A DNA stretch of 64,000 bases from contig JANTQA010000023.1 of the NCBI GenBank assembly GCA_027625915.1, positions 7,564,001 through 7,628,000 on the forward strand, written 5' to 3'. A program made the translations under genes and the position numbers. The stretch's first letter is position 1. Each line of letters opens with the position of its first letter. Origin of the DNA: Anaeramoeba flamelloides (lineage: Eukaryota > Metamonada > Anaeramoebidae). Below, piece after piece: positions 12,361-24,119 of this stretch. Below the pieces are notes generated by a model, which worked only from the letters and a program-made list of their open reading frames with translations, did no database searches and had not been told where the DNA came from.

Positions 12361-13147
12361 TAATAATTCAAATATATTTAGGAAAATCAAAATCCTAAAT
12401 GAAAATATTCTTTGACTTTAAGGATGCAAAACTTTATTTATTTAAGGGTTAGTGAGTCTTATTTTTTTTTATTTCCCAAATCGTAATAGGGTAATTATTT
12501 CACAAGGATACAATTAAACCTGATATGCAACTTCGTTTATCAACTTTAGAGAGATGAGTTATCAATTATAAAAGAGTTCATTTTCCTCAATTATATTTTT
12601 TCCAAAAGATCTTCTGATTTTTTTATAAGATTTTTGGATGGACAATCAAGAAAAAGAAAAATTTGCCAAAAAATTGTTATTTTGATGAAATCTCGCTTTT
12701 AGTAATTTATGAGAGTCTACCTGAAGAAATTGCAATGAAAGTTAAATCTTAATTTAAAAATACAAGAAAAATAAATGCAATAATGAGTTCTTGAAGATTT
12801 TGAAAAAAATTGTCCTCTATTTTATTCACAAATATTTATTAAATCATTTTAAATTTAAATAATTATGTAATATTCCTTTTCCAATATTCAAGGAGATAAA
12901 AAATAAATTGTTAGTATTAACATCAGTTATTTGATAATATCTATTCGGTTAGTTTTTTTTATTTATTAGAATATTGAATTTGAAATCCTTTTATTAGTTT
13001 GAAAATCTTTTAAAATTTAAGAAATGATTACAAAGTCTATTGAAACATTTAATTTTTGTGTTGTTAATAACTTACTGAAAAAATTAAAATTGGGGTTATT
13101 AATTATTGTTTAAAAATAATCAAATTAAAAAATATTTCTTTAGATTA

Positions 13148-13344
13148 TAATCAGTTCCACTTTTAAGGCACAAACTTCAATAAAAATTAAGGAACAAAAA
13201 AATATAAAAATTAAAGTCATAAAATTCAGATTTTAGTAAAATACTTTGTGAAAATTAAAAAAAAGGTAAATTATTCCTCAATTTCAGATTTTGCTGTTCC
13301 TTAAATTTTGTATAAAGATTGTACCTTAAAAGTGAAACGGATTA
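13148..13344. mobile_element. CAGTTCCAC palindromic MITE, copy 3
   Basis: 197 bp starting TAATCAGTTCCAC and ending GTGAAACGGATTA, TA on both sides. The most worn of the first three copies; the inner arms still pair. Confidence 0.75.
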
Positions 13345-14734
13345 TAAGTTGAATTTTATCGGTTTTAAAAAAGTCTTTCCGGAGAATTTTTTATTTTTTT
13401 GTTTGGTTTTTTTTCTCCTATTTTTTTTGATTCCCAAGAGAAAAAATTGATTTGAATTGTTCTTTGGGTCAAAAAATTATATTTTTTTCAAGTTTTAAAT
13501 AATTATTGTAATTGTTTAGATAAAAAGCAAAAAGTGAAAATTAACTATTCTTTTGATAAAAAAAAATATATTATTTTATTTTGAAAATAATATAGCAGTA
13601 AGACAAATACCTAGCATTAAAAAAATCCCGGAGAACATTTTTTAATTATGAATATTAGGAAAATTATTATATTTTGCAAATATAAAAAATCAAATCCTTT
13701 TTATAAATAACCTAATTTTTTTTATGAACCATGTATTGAACCTACCTAAAGTTCATTAAAGTGAGGTAACTCTCAAATACTCAAATAATTGTTTGATAAC
13801 ATTCATAGATTTACTTATCTGAAAAAAAAAAATTGGGTTTTATAGGGTTTGCTAGAGTTTGGAAAATGATAATTGTTATTTCTTGTTTTTTGATTGATTG
13901 AATCGTGTTTTAAATAAGTGTAATTTCATTAGTCATCATTCTGAGAAGTGTCGTGTTATAATTTTAAAGGTTTGATTCTTATATAATAACGATTTGATTT
14001 TAAATCTCAGAAATTACACAACAATTATCATAATGTTCACAAGTAAAAATCTTGTCAGGGATTTTTTTCATGACGATTATTGTAGAACTTTGTGTTTTTA
14101 TTTTTAATGTGTATTTTTATAGACTTCCATTTATAGACAATAAGATTTCTTTCTTCTTCCAAAATAAATATTTTTTAAATAATTTCAGAAATGTGTTTAT
14201 TTAGAAATTTTCAAAAATGAGAAAAATGGATCAAACTTTTAAAAACAAGAATTCATTTCTATTAAATCTCTTGAAAGTGAGTTCTGTCTTGTGTTAATCA
14301 GTTTTTTACTTTATTTTTCAATTTCAAGATGTGGTAAAATTTTTCTTGAGTTTGCTATTAAAGTTACTAGAATGATTTTTTTTTTGTGTACAAGTCACTG
14401 AACAGAAATTTTGTTCCTTTGAAATTCCAAATTCCAATGAATCCAATTTTTGAATAAGAGGAATTGGTTATCTTTTTAAAGTTGTTTGAATTTAAAATTA
14501 TAGTAACAACTTTTCGTTAAAATTAGTCAAACTAAAAGAGAATTTTTGACTAGAATACTCATTTGGATAAAAAAAGAAATTGGAAGAGAATTTCTAAATC
14601 TTAAATTTAATAAAGCATTCAAAAATAAGTTGTTTAAGAACCAGTAAAATATTGCAAAAAATTACAGAAAAAAATTGAACATTTTTGGAAAAAATAAAAA
14701 ACCATTTTTTATTTTTTTACGTACTTGAAAAAAA

Positions 14735-15130
14735 ATGTCAACACACTTGATTTTTGTTTACGGATCCCTTTTATCAGGACATTATAACAATAAGAAATTT
14801 TTACAAAAAGTAAAGCCCATTTGTAAAACAGAAATAAAGGCAAACAGTTATGTTATGTTCAGTTTAGGCAAATACCCAGGTGTTTGCAGAATTTTTCAAC
14901 AAGATCAAAAAGGATATGGTACGATCAAAGGAGAAATTTATCAAATCAACCACGAGACACTAAAGCTTTTAGACGAGCTTGAAGGACATCCAGATTGGTA
15001 TAAAAGAACAAAAGAAAAAACAAAAAGCGGACACATCGTTGAATTTTATGTACAACCAAACACAACCTCGGATTTTTATATTGAAAACGGTGACTGGGAT
15101 ACTTACTGCATCCAAAACAACCTTAAATAA
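14735..15130 (+). CDS. Gamma-glutamylcyclotransferase-fold protein (GGACT/AIG2-like)
   Basis: A 131-aa intronless gene; ATG follows an A-rich leader, stop TAA. The substrate-binding loop YGSLLSGHYN is at residues 9-18. The catalytic glutamate lies in LDELEGHPDWYKR, at E82 or E84 depending on alignment; the E(G)xPxxYxR pattern is typical of gamma-glutamylaminecyclotransferase (GGACT) rather than the glutathione-cycle GGCT. Length fits the small GGACT/AIG2 family (about 110-170 aa). Members release 5-oxoproline from gamma-glutamyl amines, such as isopeptide fragments left after transglutaminase cross-links are degraded. No signal peptide, so cytosolic. Neighbours are unrelated. The exact substrate cannot be read from sequence. 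Confidence 0.9.
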   Translation: MSTHLIFVYGSLLSGHYNNKKFLQKVKPICKTEIKANSYVMFSLGKYPGVCRIFQQDQKGYGTIKGEIYQINHETLKLLDELEGHPDWYKRTKEKTKSGHIVEFYVQPNTTSDFYIENGDWDTYCIQNNLK

Positions 15131-15780
15131 CCGTTTCTCAAATCTGAATAAGCAACGAGAAAACACACATTTTTTTGTTTCTTTCTGGCTATGGTTTTAA
15201 TTTTTTTTAGCATCCTTTTACACAGCCATTAAAATACAAAGCTAAATTTGGAAAAAACAAATTGTTGTTAATAATCAAAAAGATCTTGGCAAATTGTGTC
15301 TGTTTATACTTTTACTCAATTTTTTTATTTTTTGCTTTCTTTTCAAAAAATTTAAATAAAGGATCGATCAAAAAAACCATTTGTTTTTTCTCTAAATTTC
15401 AAAATATTAAGGGGGAAGGCCTTGAAGGAATTTGGAATCTACACAACAAACTAGTGTAACTTTACCTTGAGGTAAGCTGAATTTACTGATAAATTCAAAT
15501 AAAAATCTGAAAATGTTTACTTCATTTTCCATTTTACAAATTTTTTTACACAAAGCTCTGAAAAAAGCATTTTTTCGGTTTAAATGTTAAAAAACTTGTT
15601 AAAATTGGTTGTTCTTCAAAAGGTTCTTTCTCTTGAGTTGTTTTAAAAGTTGATAGTTGAGATTACAAAAATGAGTAAATAAAATTTTTAATAATTTATT
15701 TGAAATTATCAGTAGTTTGGAGTGATTTTGATTACTTTTATAATTTTTTTGATATTTTTTAAGCATTGAATAATACCAGA

Positions 15781-16100
15781 ATTTCCATCACAAAGTTAAA
15801 ACAGTTAAAACAATCACAATAATACAATTTCATTAAATTTAGAAATAATTTTGAAGATGTAAAAATATGGAAATCATTTTTTCATCTTTTCTTTAATTGT
15901 TTTAATTTAATTTTAGGAATTATGTAACATGTTTCGTTCGATCAATAACTTTTTCGAACTATTGATATTAGGTTAAAGTTGAGTTCTTCCAAATAGAAAA
16001 CCCCTAATAAAAGTAGTTAACGTATCTAACCATTTGATCCATCATTAATTGTTAATAGAATTTCCATAAATTGACTAATGACATATATGTTAACGATCTC
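15781..16100 (-). mobile_element. Tc1-like remnant
   Basis: CACAAAGTTAAAACAGTTAA, then AATTATGTAACATGTTTCG and TCAATAACTTTTTCGAACTA, parallel the reverse-oriented copies at 50430-50735 and 61108-61650 block by block. Only the transposase-start half is left; the far terminal repeat is not seen. Confidence 0.55.
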
Positions 16101-17734
16101 AAGAATATTAATGATATTCTTGATTAATTGGTATTGATAATCATTCATTTTTTATTTTGTGAGTTTTGTTAATTGATCAATAATTTTTAACATTTCAATT
16201 ACTGAATGGTTCTAAGTAGGTATTTCTTCTAGAATTGCCTCAGAAAGTTTTTTTAAACAAAAAAATGAAATTTATTTTGTTTAAAATTTTGAATTGATGT
16301 TTACAATGTGAACTAGACAATTTCATTATTTAAAAATGAGAGAACAGTTTGAATGGTAAATATTGTTAGATTTTCAGAATTAAAACGAAAGGAGTAAAAA
16401 TTATGATTTTGTTTCAATTCTTGAAAATTCTGGAAAAACAGAACTACAAAAGATATTTAAAATGGAAATGTTTATCTTTGATTTAAAAAATCAGAAATTT
16501 TAAGTTTTACAATTTATCATAAAAGGTATTTTTATGTTATGAATAAAAATATTTCAAAATATTGAGAATTATGTAAAAAATAATAAATAATTTAAATACC
16601 ATTGAAGATTTAAAACATTTTCTCTGGAATTGTCAAGTCTTCGAAAATAATTGTAAAATCTGGATATCTGAATTAAATAAAAATTAAAATATCTGGTGTT
16701 ATTTTCATGTATTCGAATAAATATGATGATTATAATTCTCAATATGTGATATTTTTAATATCGCTGAGAGAGAATTATAATCAGTTAATTTTTGAGAAAT
16801 AAACAAAATTGTAAGAGTTATTATTTGAAATGTGTTGGTTAATATCAATCATTAAAATAAAATGCAATGAAAACAAAAAAAAAAAAAAAAAAAAAAAGTA
16901 TATTTCCAATCTTATTCTGTAAAAAAATAATAAAAAATGTAAAAAATTCTACCAATTTTTTTGTATAATTTTGAAAAATTTTCTAGAATATAGAATTTCC
17001 AAAAATTATCTTTGAATTATCAAACTCAAACAAATTGATAAATTTGAAGAAATTTTCAATTGATATTTTCTATTTTATTATTTTACGTTAAAAATATTCA
17101 AATTGGATGAGTTAGATGATTAAAAGACTTTTTTAATAATCACTTTTTTCTGAAAATTAGTATAAGTTGTCATACTTGATCTATACATAAAATTTACAAC
17201 TTTGGTTTATCCCACAAATATTCTAATTTTAATAATGTTAAACTCTCACCATCATCCTAAAAAGTTATTTTGAATAACAAAAAATTTCAATTCACAATTT
17301 GAAAATAGCCAGAATTGAAAAAAGTTAACAAGTGACAAGAAGTTGATTCTAAAGTATAGGCTAATTAAATTATCTTTGTAAAAATGTTAATATTTGTCAT
17401 TTTTTCAACCATAACTAGAATAATATGATAACTAATATAGTAAAAAAAAAAAATAATATTAGTAATATTATTATAAAAAAAGAAATCATCGGATTTATAA
17501 GACTCAGCGTGTAATAAACTTTTGTTTGAAATATTCCTAAAAATAACTTAAATTCAAAAAGACTAGAATATTTTTTAAACTTTTAAAACCATTTTTTAAA
17601 GAACTTTGAAGAAACAAGAAGGTTTAAAGATAAAAATATAATTTAAAATAATAATTTTACTTTAAGATAAAATATTTTTTTTTGAATTTTCTTCTTTAAA
17701 CCCTTTGAAAGATCTTTTCTACCTTTTGAGTAAT

Positions 17735-17935
17735 TTAGGGTATGTTAGTAAGTGTTAGGGAAATTACATATCTATAACAGGGTTTGTTTGGGTTTGGTAT
17801 GGGATTTGATAAGGATTGTGTTGGATTGTGCGATTAAACAAGTTTCTTCTTCGGGAATGGAAAGTTCAATCAGGTATGGTTTGAGTAGGGAAAGTGTATG
17901 ATATGGGTATGTGTTGTATGATTAGTTATTACTTG
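17735..17935. other. G-rich-strand island
   Basis: About 200 bp where the plus strand is unusually rich in G and T and poor in C (many GGGT, GGGA, TTGGG), unlike the balanced AT background. Two TTAGGG hexamers occur near its left edge but not in tandem. No frame of note. Nature unknown. Confidence 0.5.
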
Positions 17936-18658
17936 GTTATTTTTAGATTGTATTGAAGATTATAAAATTATGACTAAGGATACACAAATGGAAATTGTCA
18001 ATTACAAAGGCATATTCTCTCATAGAAAATGACATTGAACAATGATTATTAATCTTCAAGGAATCGGAAATACAAATTCTATTTAAATAAAATTAATGTA
18101 ATACTATCCCTCCAAAAAAATCATTATTTGGATACTGTTCTACTTTTCAATTGAAAAATTTTATAAAATAAAAAATTCCAATTTTATCATTAAACCGAGT
18201 ATGTTGAAACTAGATTTTTTTCAAGTTGTTGTTAATGCGTGATTTAAGTTGTCAAAAAATTTTTGAATATTTTGGAATTTCGAGTATTTTCTGGAATATT
18301 TACTAGATCCAATATCGAAATAATTAATATCTGAGTATCTAATGAAATTTCTAAATATAAACTGGGAAATTCGGATAAACAAGATGGGGTTAATAAAGCC
18401 TTCCTTAAATAATAAATAAATTAAAAAAACAAATTAAAAAAAAGTAAAGGGAAAAAGTTAAAAAAATAATAACAACAAAAGATGAAATTCAAAATATAAA
18501 ATCCAAAATAATTTTATTTAAAGGAAAAAATTAAATATCTATTAATAATATTTTTTTTTATAACTTTATTTACAAAATAAGCTATATGATATAAATTAAT
18601 TAATAAAACTAAAAAAAAAAAAAAAACCAATAATTCAAAACATATGAAGATATAGTTA

Positions 18659-20476
18659 TTAATCATTAGTTGAAAGATATTGTAAGATTATTGTTATTAA
18701 TGAAAAAACAAAAATTGAGATCATTGATTTGTTAATGTTTTTATAACCCTTCTCCGGTGCAAATAAAACAAACAAAAACCAGAAGGAATAGCCATAGATT
18801 GTGCCAAAGGTGATCGAGTTTGTTAATGGTATTGCTAATAAGGTTGTCACGTAAGGGATTACCTCTTGTATATTCTGATACCGTAAGTTTTTAATCATGG
18901 ACATTGTTAAAACACATGTTAACAATAGCAAGGGAGCCGTGCTTACTGATTGAATTATATCTATGATAGGCGGGCAAAAGAAGACAATTAAAAAGCAACT
19001 ACCGCAAACTAAAGTGGACAAGCCGGTTCTACATCCAACCACCAGCCCTGTTATAGATTCCACTAAAGGTATCACCATTGTTGAACCGAACACACCGCTA
19101 ATTATACTCCAAAATATTGATCCAAAGATTACGATTTGAAATTTGGAAATTTTTCCCTTTGTGGAGATTTGTACAAATTTCTTTTGATCATATTCAATTT
19201 TTTCTAAAAATGACATTTGAATAATAATCAATAAAGTGGAAACCGTGTCAACAAATTGATTAGCCGTGATGTATGGGATTAAATACCAAGCACTTGAAGA
19301 CAATTTGCTTATATCTTTAGAAAAATTTGCTTTTGAAAAAGTAGGGAATTCATATTTCCTTATTTTTAAATTTTTTTTTGAAAATCTTATGATTATAAGA
19401 ATAATCATTGTAAAAAATGTTGGAAGTGCATAAGAAATCACTCTGCCGGTGGCACTATTTAAAAAATTTGATTTTGAAAAAGAAAAAAACGTTTTTTTGC
19501 TCTTTTTCATTTTGGATTTTTCCTTTTTTAGCCGATTGGAATTGCTATTATTATTCTGATCACTACCGCAACTATCACTACCACTATCACTGTCGTTACT
19601 ACTATTTGTGCCAATTCCTGGGTCTGAAGATGAAGTGGACAAAGACGAATCATGTTCATTTTTGAAATCTTTCTCATGGTGATGCCTTTTGGAATGTGTA
19701 AACCTATTTCTCCATCTTAACAGCAAATAAATAATTGAAAGCAGGGAACATGCAGAAATAAGCGCAGAAATGATTATTTCCCAATTGCTAGTTTGTGTAT
19801 CGATGCTATAGCCAACGTCACCAGATCCTAGCATGTATTGAAAAGAGATTTTGCCGATTAACATGCCAATCCCAAACCCAATTCCAATTCGGAATTTGGC
19901 AGGTATAGCGCCCATAAAGCTTTTCCGTAAGAAAAAAGTGAATGGAAGCGACAAAAGAGATGAAAAGATCATCAAACCGCAGCTTGTAGAATGGCTGTAC
20001 TTGTATTTCTTGACCAGCAATCTTGATAAAAACTTTGTGCCAGACATCGAATTGGACAAGACTAATGGGATGTTAACAACAGACATGGTAATGGTCGCAC
20101 AAGCAGAAATCAAAGAATTTATTGTGACAATTGTTCCTGTTTCAATCCCGATCGTATTTAATTCAATTGGCTGTAACCTTAAGGTATATATCGAACACAA
20201 AAACATTAAAACGCCACCAACCAATTCACAGAGAATCGTTGAGCCCTTTTCGTTGATTTTAAACAATTTGTCAATTGCAGCAGTGCATTTGTGTAAAAAT
20301 TTTTGGTGTGGGTTTACTTTCTGATTGTTTTTAGCAGATTTTTTGTTCTTTTTTGTTTTTGTTTTTGTTCTTTTTCTTGTTTTTGTTGTTTCTTTTTGTT
20401 TTTCAAAAAAGACTATTTCTTCATCTGTAGACTCCTCTAAGAGTGGAGTGTTTTTTTCAGATGTATTTTCAATCAT
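18659..20476 (-). CDS. AzgA-type NCS2 purine/nucleobase permease, divergent
   Basis: 605 aa in one exon, first ATG at 20476 (the open frame runs a little further up with no ATG), stop TAA. After a ~60-residue charged cytosolic tail comes IDKLFKINEKGSTILCELVG, the AzgA-type entry into TM1. IPAKFRIGIGFGIGMLIG (about 190-207) matches the family's IP-x-lk-aIgaGIGlfia block. FVDTVSTLL matches the TM8 D-T-x-T stretch. VESITGLVVGCRTGLSTLV (about 472-490) is the hallmark ESxxGxxxGgrTGLt motif with its substrate-site Glu. About 12-14 hydrophobic segments are visible, and a Ser/Asn/Lys-rich cytosolic loop of ~70 residues (about 265-335) is inserted mid-protein. AzgA proteins are H+ symporters for hypoxanthine, adenine and guanine. 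Here the usual NP in TM1 and APGMGLNAF in TM3 are replaced (RLQPIEL, LSNSMSGTKF), so substrate or coupling may differ. Confidence 0.85.
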   Translation of the reverse strand: MIENTSEKNTPLLEESTDEEIVFFEKQKETTKTRKRTKTKTKKNKKSAKNNQKVNPHQKFLHKCTAAIDKLFKINEKGSTILCELVGGVLMFLCSIYTLRLQPIELNTIGIETGTIVTINSLISACATITMSVVNIPLVLSNSMSGTKFLSRLLVKKYKYSHSTSCGLMIFSSLLSLPFTFFLRKSFMGAIPAKFRIGIGFGIGMLIGKISFQYMLGSGDVGYSIDTQTSNWEIIISALISACSLLSIIYLLLRWRNRFTHSKRHHHEKDFKNEHDSSLSTSSSDPGIGTNSSNDSDSGSDSCGSDQNNNSNSNRLKKEKSKMKKSKKTFFSFSKSNFLNSATGRVISYALPTFFTMIILIIIRFSKKNLKIRKYEFPTFSKANFSKDISKLSSSAWYLIPYITANQFVDTVSTLLIIIQMSFLEKIEYDQKKFVQISTKGKISKFQIVIFGSIFWSIISGVFGSTMVIPLVESITGLVVGCRTGLSTLVCGSCFLIVFFCPPIIDIIQSVSTAPLLLLTCVLTMSMIKNLRYQNIQEVIPYVTTLLAIPLTNSITFGTIYGYSFWFLFVLFAPEKGYKNINKSMISIFVFSLITIILQYLSTND

Positions 20477-23400
20477 TGAATTTTTCAGATCGAAAATCAA
20501 ATTTTTTTAGAGTGAAAAGAAAACGAAAAAAGAATCAATTATGAATAATTTCTGAATTTTGTAAGCAAATAAGAAAAAATGAAAAATTCTTTTGGTAAAA
20601 ATATAGAAATGAGAAAAAGGTGGATATTTAATTGTTTAAAAAGTAACTATAAAAGGTATAATTCTTGTTGAAAGTGAGGAAAATACAAGGAAATTCTCTT
20701 TTTTTATTTTTAAGGACTATCCAAAAAAAGTCACTTTTTGGTATATATAGTTTTCAATATGCTTGAATATATTTCTTTTACCTCTTTTGATTTTAAAAAA
20801 CTCTCAAATGTCAAAATTTGGGTATTTGAAATTTTAACTTCTCAGATTATTAATAATAATCAGGTAATGTTTCCACAACCTTACAATTTTCCTTCTAAGT
20901 CAAATATTATCTAGTTTCCACTAAAAAATGTTTGAAAGATATCAAGTCTTATCAAAACCAGTTGGGTTTTGTTTTCAAGTGCCAAATTACAAATAAGGTT
21001 TTGGTGAGGTAAAATTTCAGAAAATTACATAAATTTGAGATTTTGCAGTTCTCAGAATCTCAAGAGATAAAGAGTTAATACAAAAATTTTTTGGCTCATA
21101 TTTTTTATATATTGGATTGATTTTTAATAAACCTTAAGGATAGAGGTATATATTACAAATTTTTTTTTGCCAATATTAATTAGAAATTGAATCATTAAAA
21201 TAAATTCTTTAACAGAATAAATAGATATTTTCATAAATACGAGGATAGATTATGTCAATGGTTAAATCTATTTACAATACTAATTAAAAAAAAAGAAATC
21301 AAAAAATTCAAAGATTAATTAAAAGAAAAATAACAAATAATATATTTATTACTCGCTCTTTTCTTAAATATTCAACACTTCCTTCTTCGTTGCTTTGGTT
21401 TTTTCCAATTCTTAATATGAAAATTTTATTCAGGAAAAATTTTTGTGCAAAAAATTACTTTATAAACAGAAATGAATTTCCAAAATGTACTTAATAATCC
21501 TATTTTCTTTTAATTTGTCAAATTCTAGTGGAGGGTTCAGAAAATTAGATATTTTTGGAATTCTTCTTCAGAAATAAAGATAGATTTTGTGAAAGGTGTT
21601 AATTGATCAGATAAGAATTTTTTAAAAAAGCATATAAAAATCAAAATAACATAAATTTCGTTTTTCATTTTTTCACCATATTTTCTTTTTCTTCGGGTTG
21701 AATCTTTTCTAACTGTTTTTTGATTTCAAGAATTTAATACTTTTTCAACAAATTTTTAAAATAATATTCTTATTTTTTTTTGGCTTGGTTTGATAAAAAT
21801 ATTCTAAAAAAAGAATTTAAAACAAATTTGTAAAAAACTTTTATTTAAATAAAAAAATAATAATAAATAATAATAGGACAAGAAATTAAAGGTAATGAAT
21901 GGTTTTTTATCATTCAAAAGAATAAAATAAATAAGAAAAATCTTCAGTAATATAAGTTAATTTTTTTTTATTCTTGATTTCAACAAATAGATTTCGAAAG
22001 ATGATTATTCTTGTCTATTCTTCTAAAAGAAAATATTTTTTACTAATACACACCATCTCATGTTTTGTTTTTTTGGTTTATTATGGATAACTTTTTAGTA
22101 TTTGTATAAACACATATCCTGATCTGAAAATATGATTTATTAAAACTTAAATTGAATCAAAAAAAATTGTTCAAAAAATCAAAAAATGAAAGATTGAACT
22201 CTAGATTACTTTGGGTCGGCTTTCTTTCGACAAATAGAACAGCAAGTGATTTTTTCGTTTCAAAGTATCTATATCTGGTTGCATTCAAAAAATATTTTTC
22301 AGTAAGGTTCTCACAATTAAATATTTCAAAAAAAAATAAAGGATTAACTACATTTTCTTTTTATTCTTTTCAAAAAAGAAGAAGAAAAAAGAGTTATAAA
22401 TTGTATTTTATCTGAAAAGTTTATTTAATACCATTAAACTTAAAGAATCTTTATCCAGTAATACTTACCTAATAAAAAATTTTTCAAAAATGTGTAAAAA
22501 GTAAATACTTCCTCAAGGACTTAATAAAGAAAACGAGTTATTTATTTTTATATTATATAAAATTAAAAATATTTTAAACATTAAGAAAAAAAATGAAATA
22601 TTTAGTGATTAAGTGATTTCAAAAAGAAGTTACAGATTTACCAAAGCAATAAGTACCAACAAAAAATAATGTGATATAGAAATACTAATAATAAAAAAAT
22701 GAGTAACAAATTATATTTAAATCGTTTTAAAAAAAATTTAATTATGTTACATAATGTATCACTCATAAGAGATGTGTTTTAATTCAAAATAATTGAGTAA
22801 AACCAAGTAATTAACTCTATTCTTTCAATTTAAATAAAAATAACTTGAAAAAAATAATCAAACATTGATCACATAAAGTCAGTTCCACTTTGAAGACACA
22901 AATTTTCTACTAAATTTAAGGCACAAAAAAATCTCAACACAAAGTACATTTTTAGGAATTTTTTTTTACACAAATTAGTTGACTAGAATTTAAATTTTAT
23001 GCCTTAATTTGAGATTATTTTTGTACCTTAAATTTCGTTGAAAGTTTGTGTCTTCAAAGTGGAACTGACTTTATTGTGAATTTTATTTTTATAATGGATA
23101 TATTTATCCAATGTTCTTACCACACCCCTTGGATCAAGTAGAAGTACCGTCACCATACAGGGAGTTGTGAAGTGTCTATGTTTATAAATTTTAGGAATAA
23201 CAAGAAAAATAAAAACTTTTTCTTTTTATTTCAAAAATTCAAAAATATCTTACCGAGCTTTTATTGGGGTTATCTTTTTTATTGTAAATGAGGTTATTAT
23301 TTTATATATTTATATTTTAATATTTTATACTGATCTCTACTTTAATAATTTTACTTTAGTTATCACATCCTTACAAAAAATAAATAAAACAAAGACAGTT

Positions 23401-24119
23401 TACATTAAATGATTAAGAAAATGTCCATTAACCCAAAGTAGATATGGTATTTGTTTCTTAAAGTTCTATTATTTCAAGAAATTCTAAAAATAAAAAATGA
23501 TATTGTAAAATTTTTTTCACAAGAAATAGAGACAATTATTAGAAAAATTCTTGTTCTAAAATAACAATAATATTTCTCAAAAATTGGAATAAATTATGAA
23601 AAATTTACAACCAATTACATTCCTAAATTAAAAGTTACTAAAAACACCAAGGGGTTTGACTTCCTATAAATTAGGTATAAACTCGGGTGTACTATTGATA
23701 CTAAATTAGATGTTGTATTGTAAAGCGAATTAAAAAAAAAAATGTTTTTATTTTAAACTCAGGTTTTTTAGTTAAGTTCTGATATTTTTAATTATTTGTT
23801 CATAAAAACTTATTTATTTTATTTTCGAAATTTTTTTGTAATTAATCAATTGTTTACCCTTTATTACTATATTAAAATTTTATTTTATTTTTTCTTTTTG
23901 CTCTTGTATAATATTTTTAAGAATTATTTTATTATTAGTGTTAAAATATTTCTGCATTTATAAATAAAAAAATATATTGTTTATTAAATTGAATTTACAT
24001 TTGTATATCCATAGAACATATTGAAGGCACTTTTAGATCCAATTTCACTTATAAAAAAAAGAATAGAAAAAAAAAAACAACAAAATATCCCACAAAACTT
24101 TCAAAAAAAAAACAGAGAA
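20477..24119. other. Intergenic region
   Basis: 3.6 kb upstream of the permease and downstream of the DOCK gene. One MITE copy (22876-23071) and, just after it, a less AT-rich patch (about 23095-23170). An 87-codon plus frame at 22152-22415 is Lys/Phe-rich without motif and is not called. Nothing else seen. Confidence 0.5.
22876..23071. mobile_element. CAGTTCCAC palindromic MITE, copy 4
   Basis: 196 bp, TA-flanked, the best-preserved ends in the window: AAGTCAGTTCCACTTTGAAG at the left and CTTCAAAGTGGAACTGACTT at the right are perfect inverse complements over 20 bases. The shared substitution (TTGAAG instead of TTTAAG) is present in both arms, so arms were homogenised or copied together. Confidence 0.85.

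Larger units (their letters stand above)
9290..14734. other. Intergenic, mobile-element graveyard
   Basis: 5.4 kb with no convincing gene. It holds three copies of the CAGTTCCAC MITE (11734, 12165, 13148) and a worn fragment resembling the GGAAAAAAAGTG family around 10560-10740. There are TA microsatellites at about 10636 and 10858. A 71-codon minus frame at 11062-11277 has no recognisable motif. The rest appears featureless. Confidence 0.5.
15131..18658. other. Intergenic region
   Basis: 3.5 kb between two genes whose 3' ends face each other. Contains a worn Tc1-like remnant (15781-16100), a long A run near 16869-16897, and a strand-biased G-rich patch (17735-17935). Frames at 15262-15459 are homopolymer-driven and not credible as genes. 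Confidence 0.5.

Noticed and set aside
17735-17760. Interstitial telomere from TTAGGG hexamers
   Set aside because: Only two hexamers, not in tandem; composition skew is real but telomere origin is not shown.
19851-20324. 157-codon plus-strand frame
   Set aside because: Exact antisense of the purine-permease gene, whose protein has recognisable family motifs; the plus frame has none.
22152-22415. 87-codon plus frame
   Set aside because: Lys/Phe/Ser-rich, AT-driven, no motif, no splice-site support and no homologous frame nearby.
23095-23170. Possible U2 snRNA (GATCAAGT then AGTA)
   Set aside because: The conserved branch-site recognition GTAGTA and the expected 5' stem are absent.
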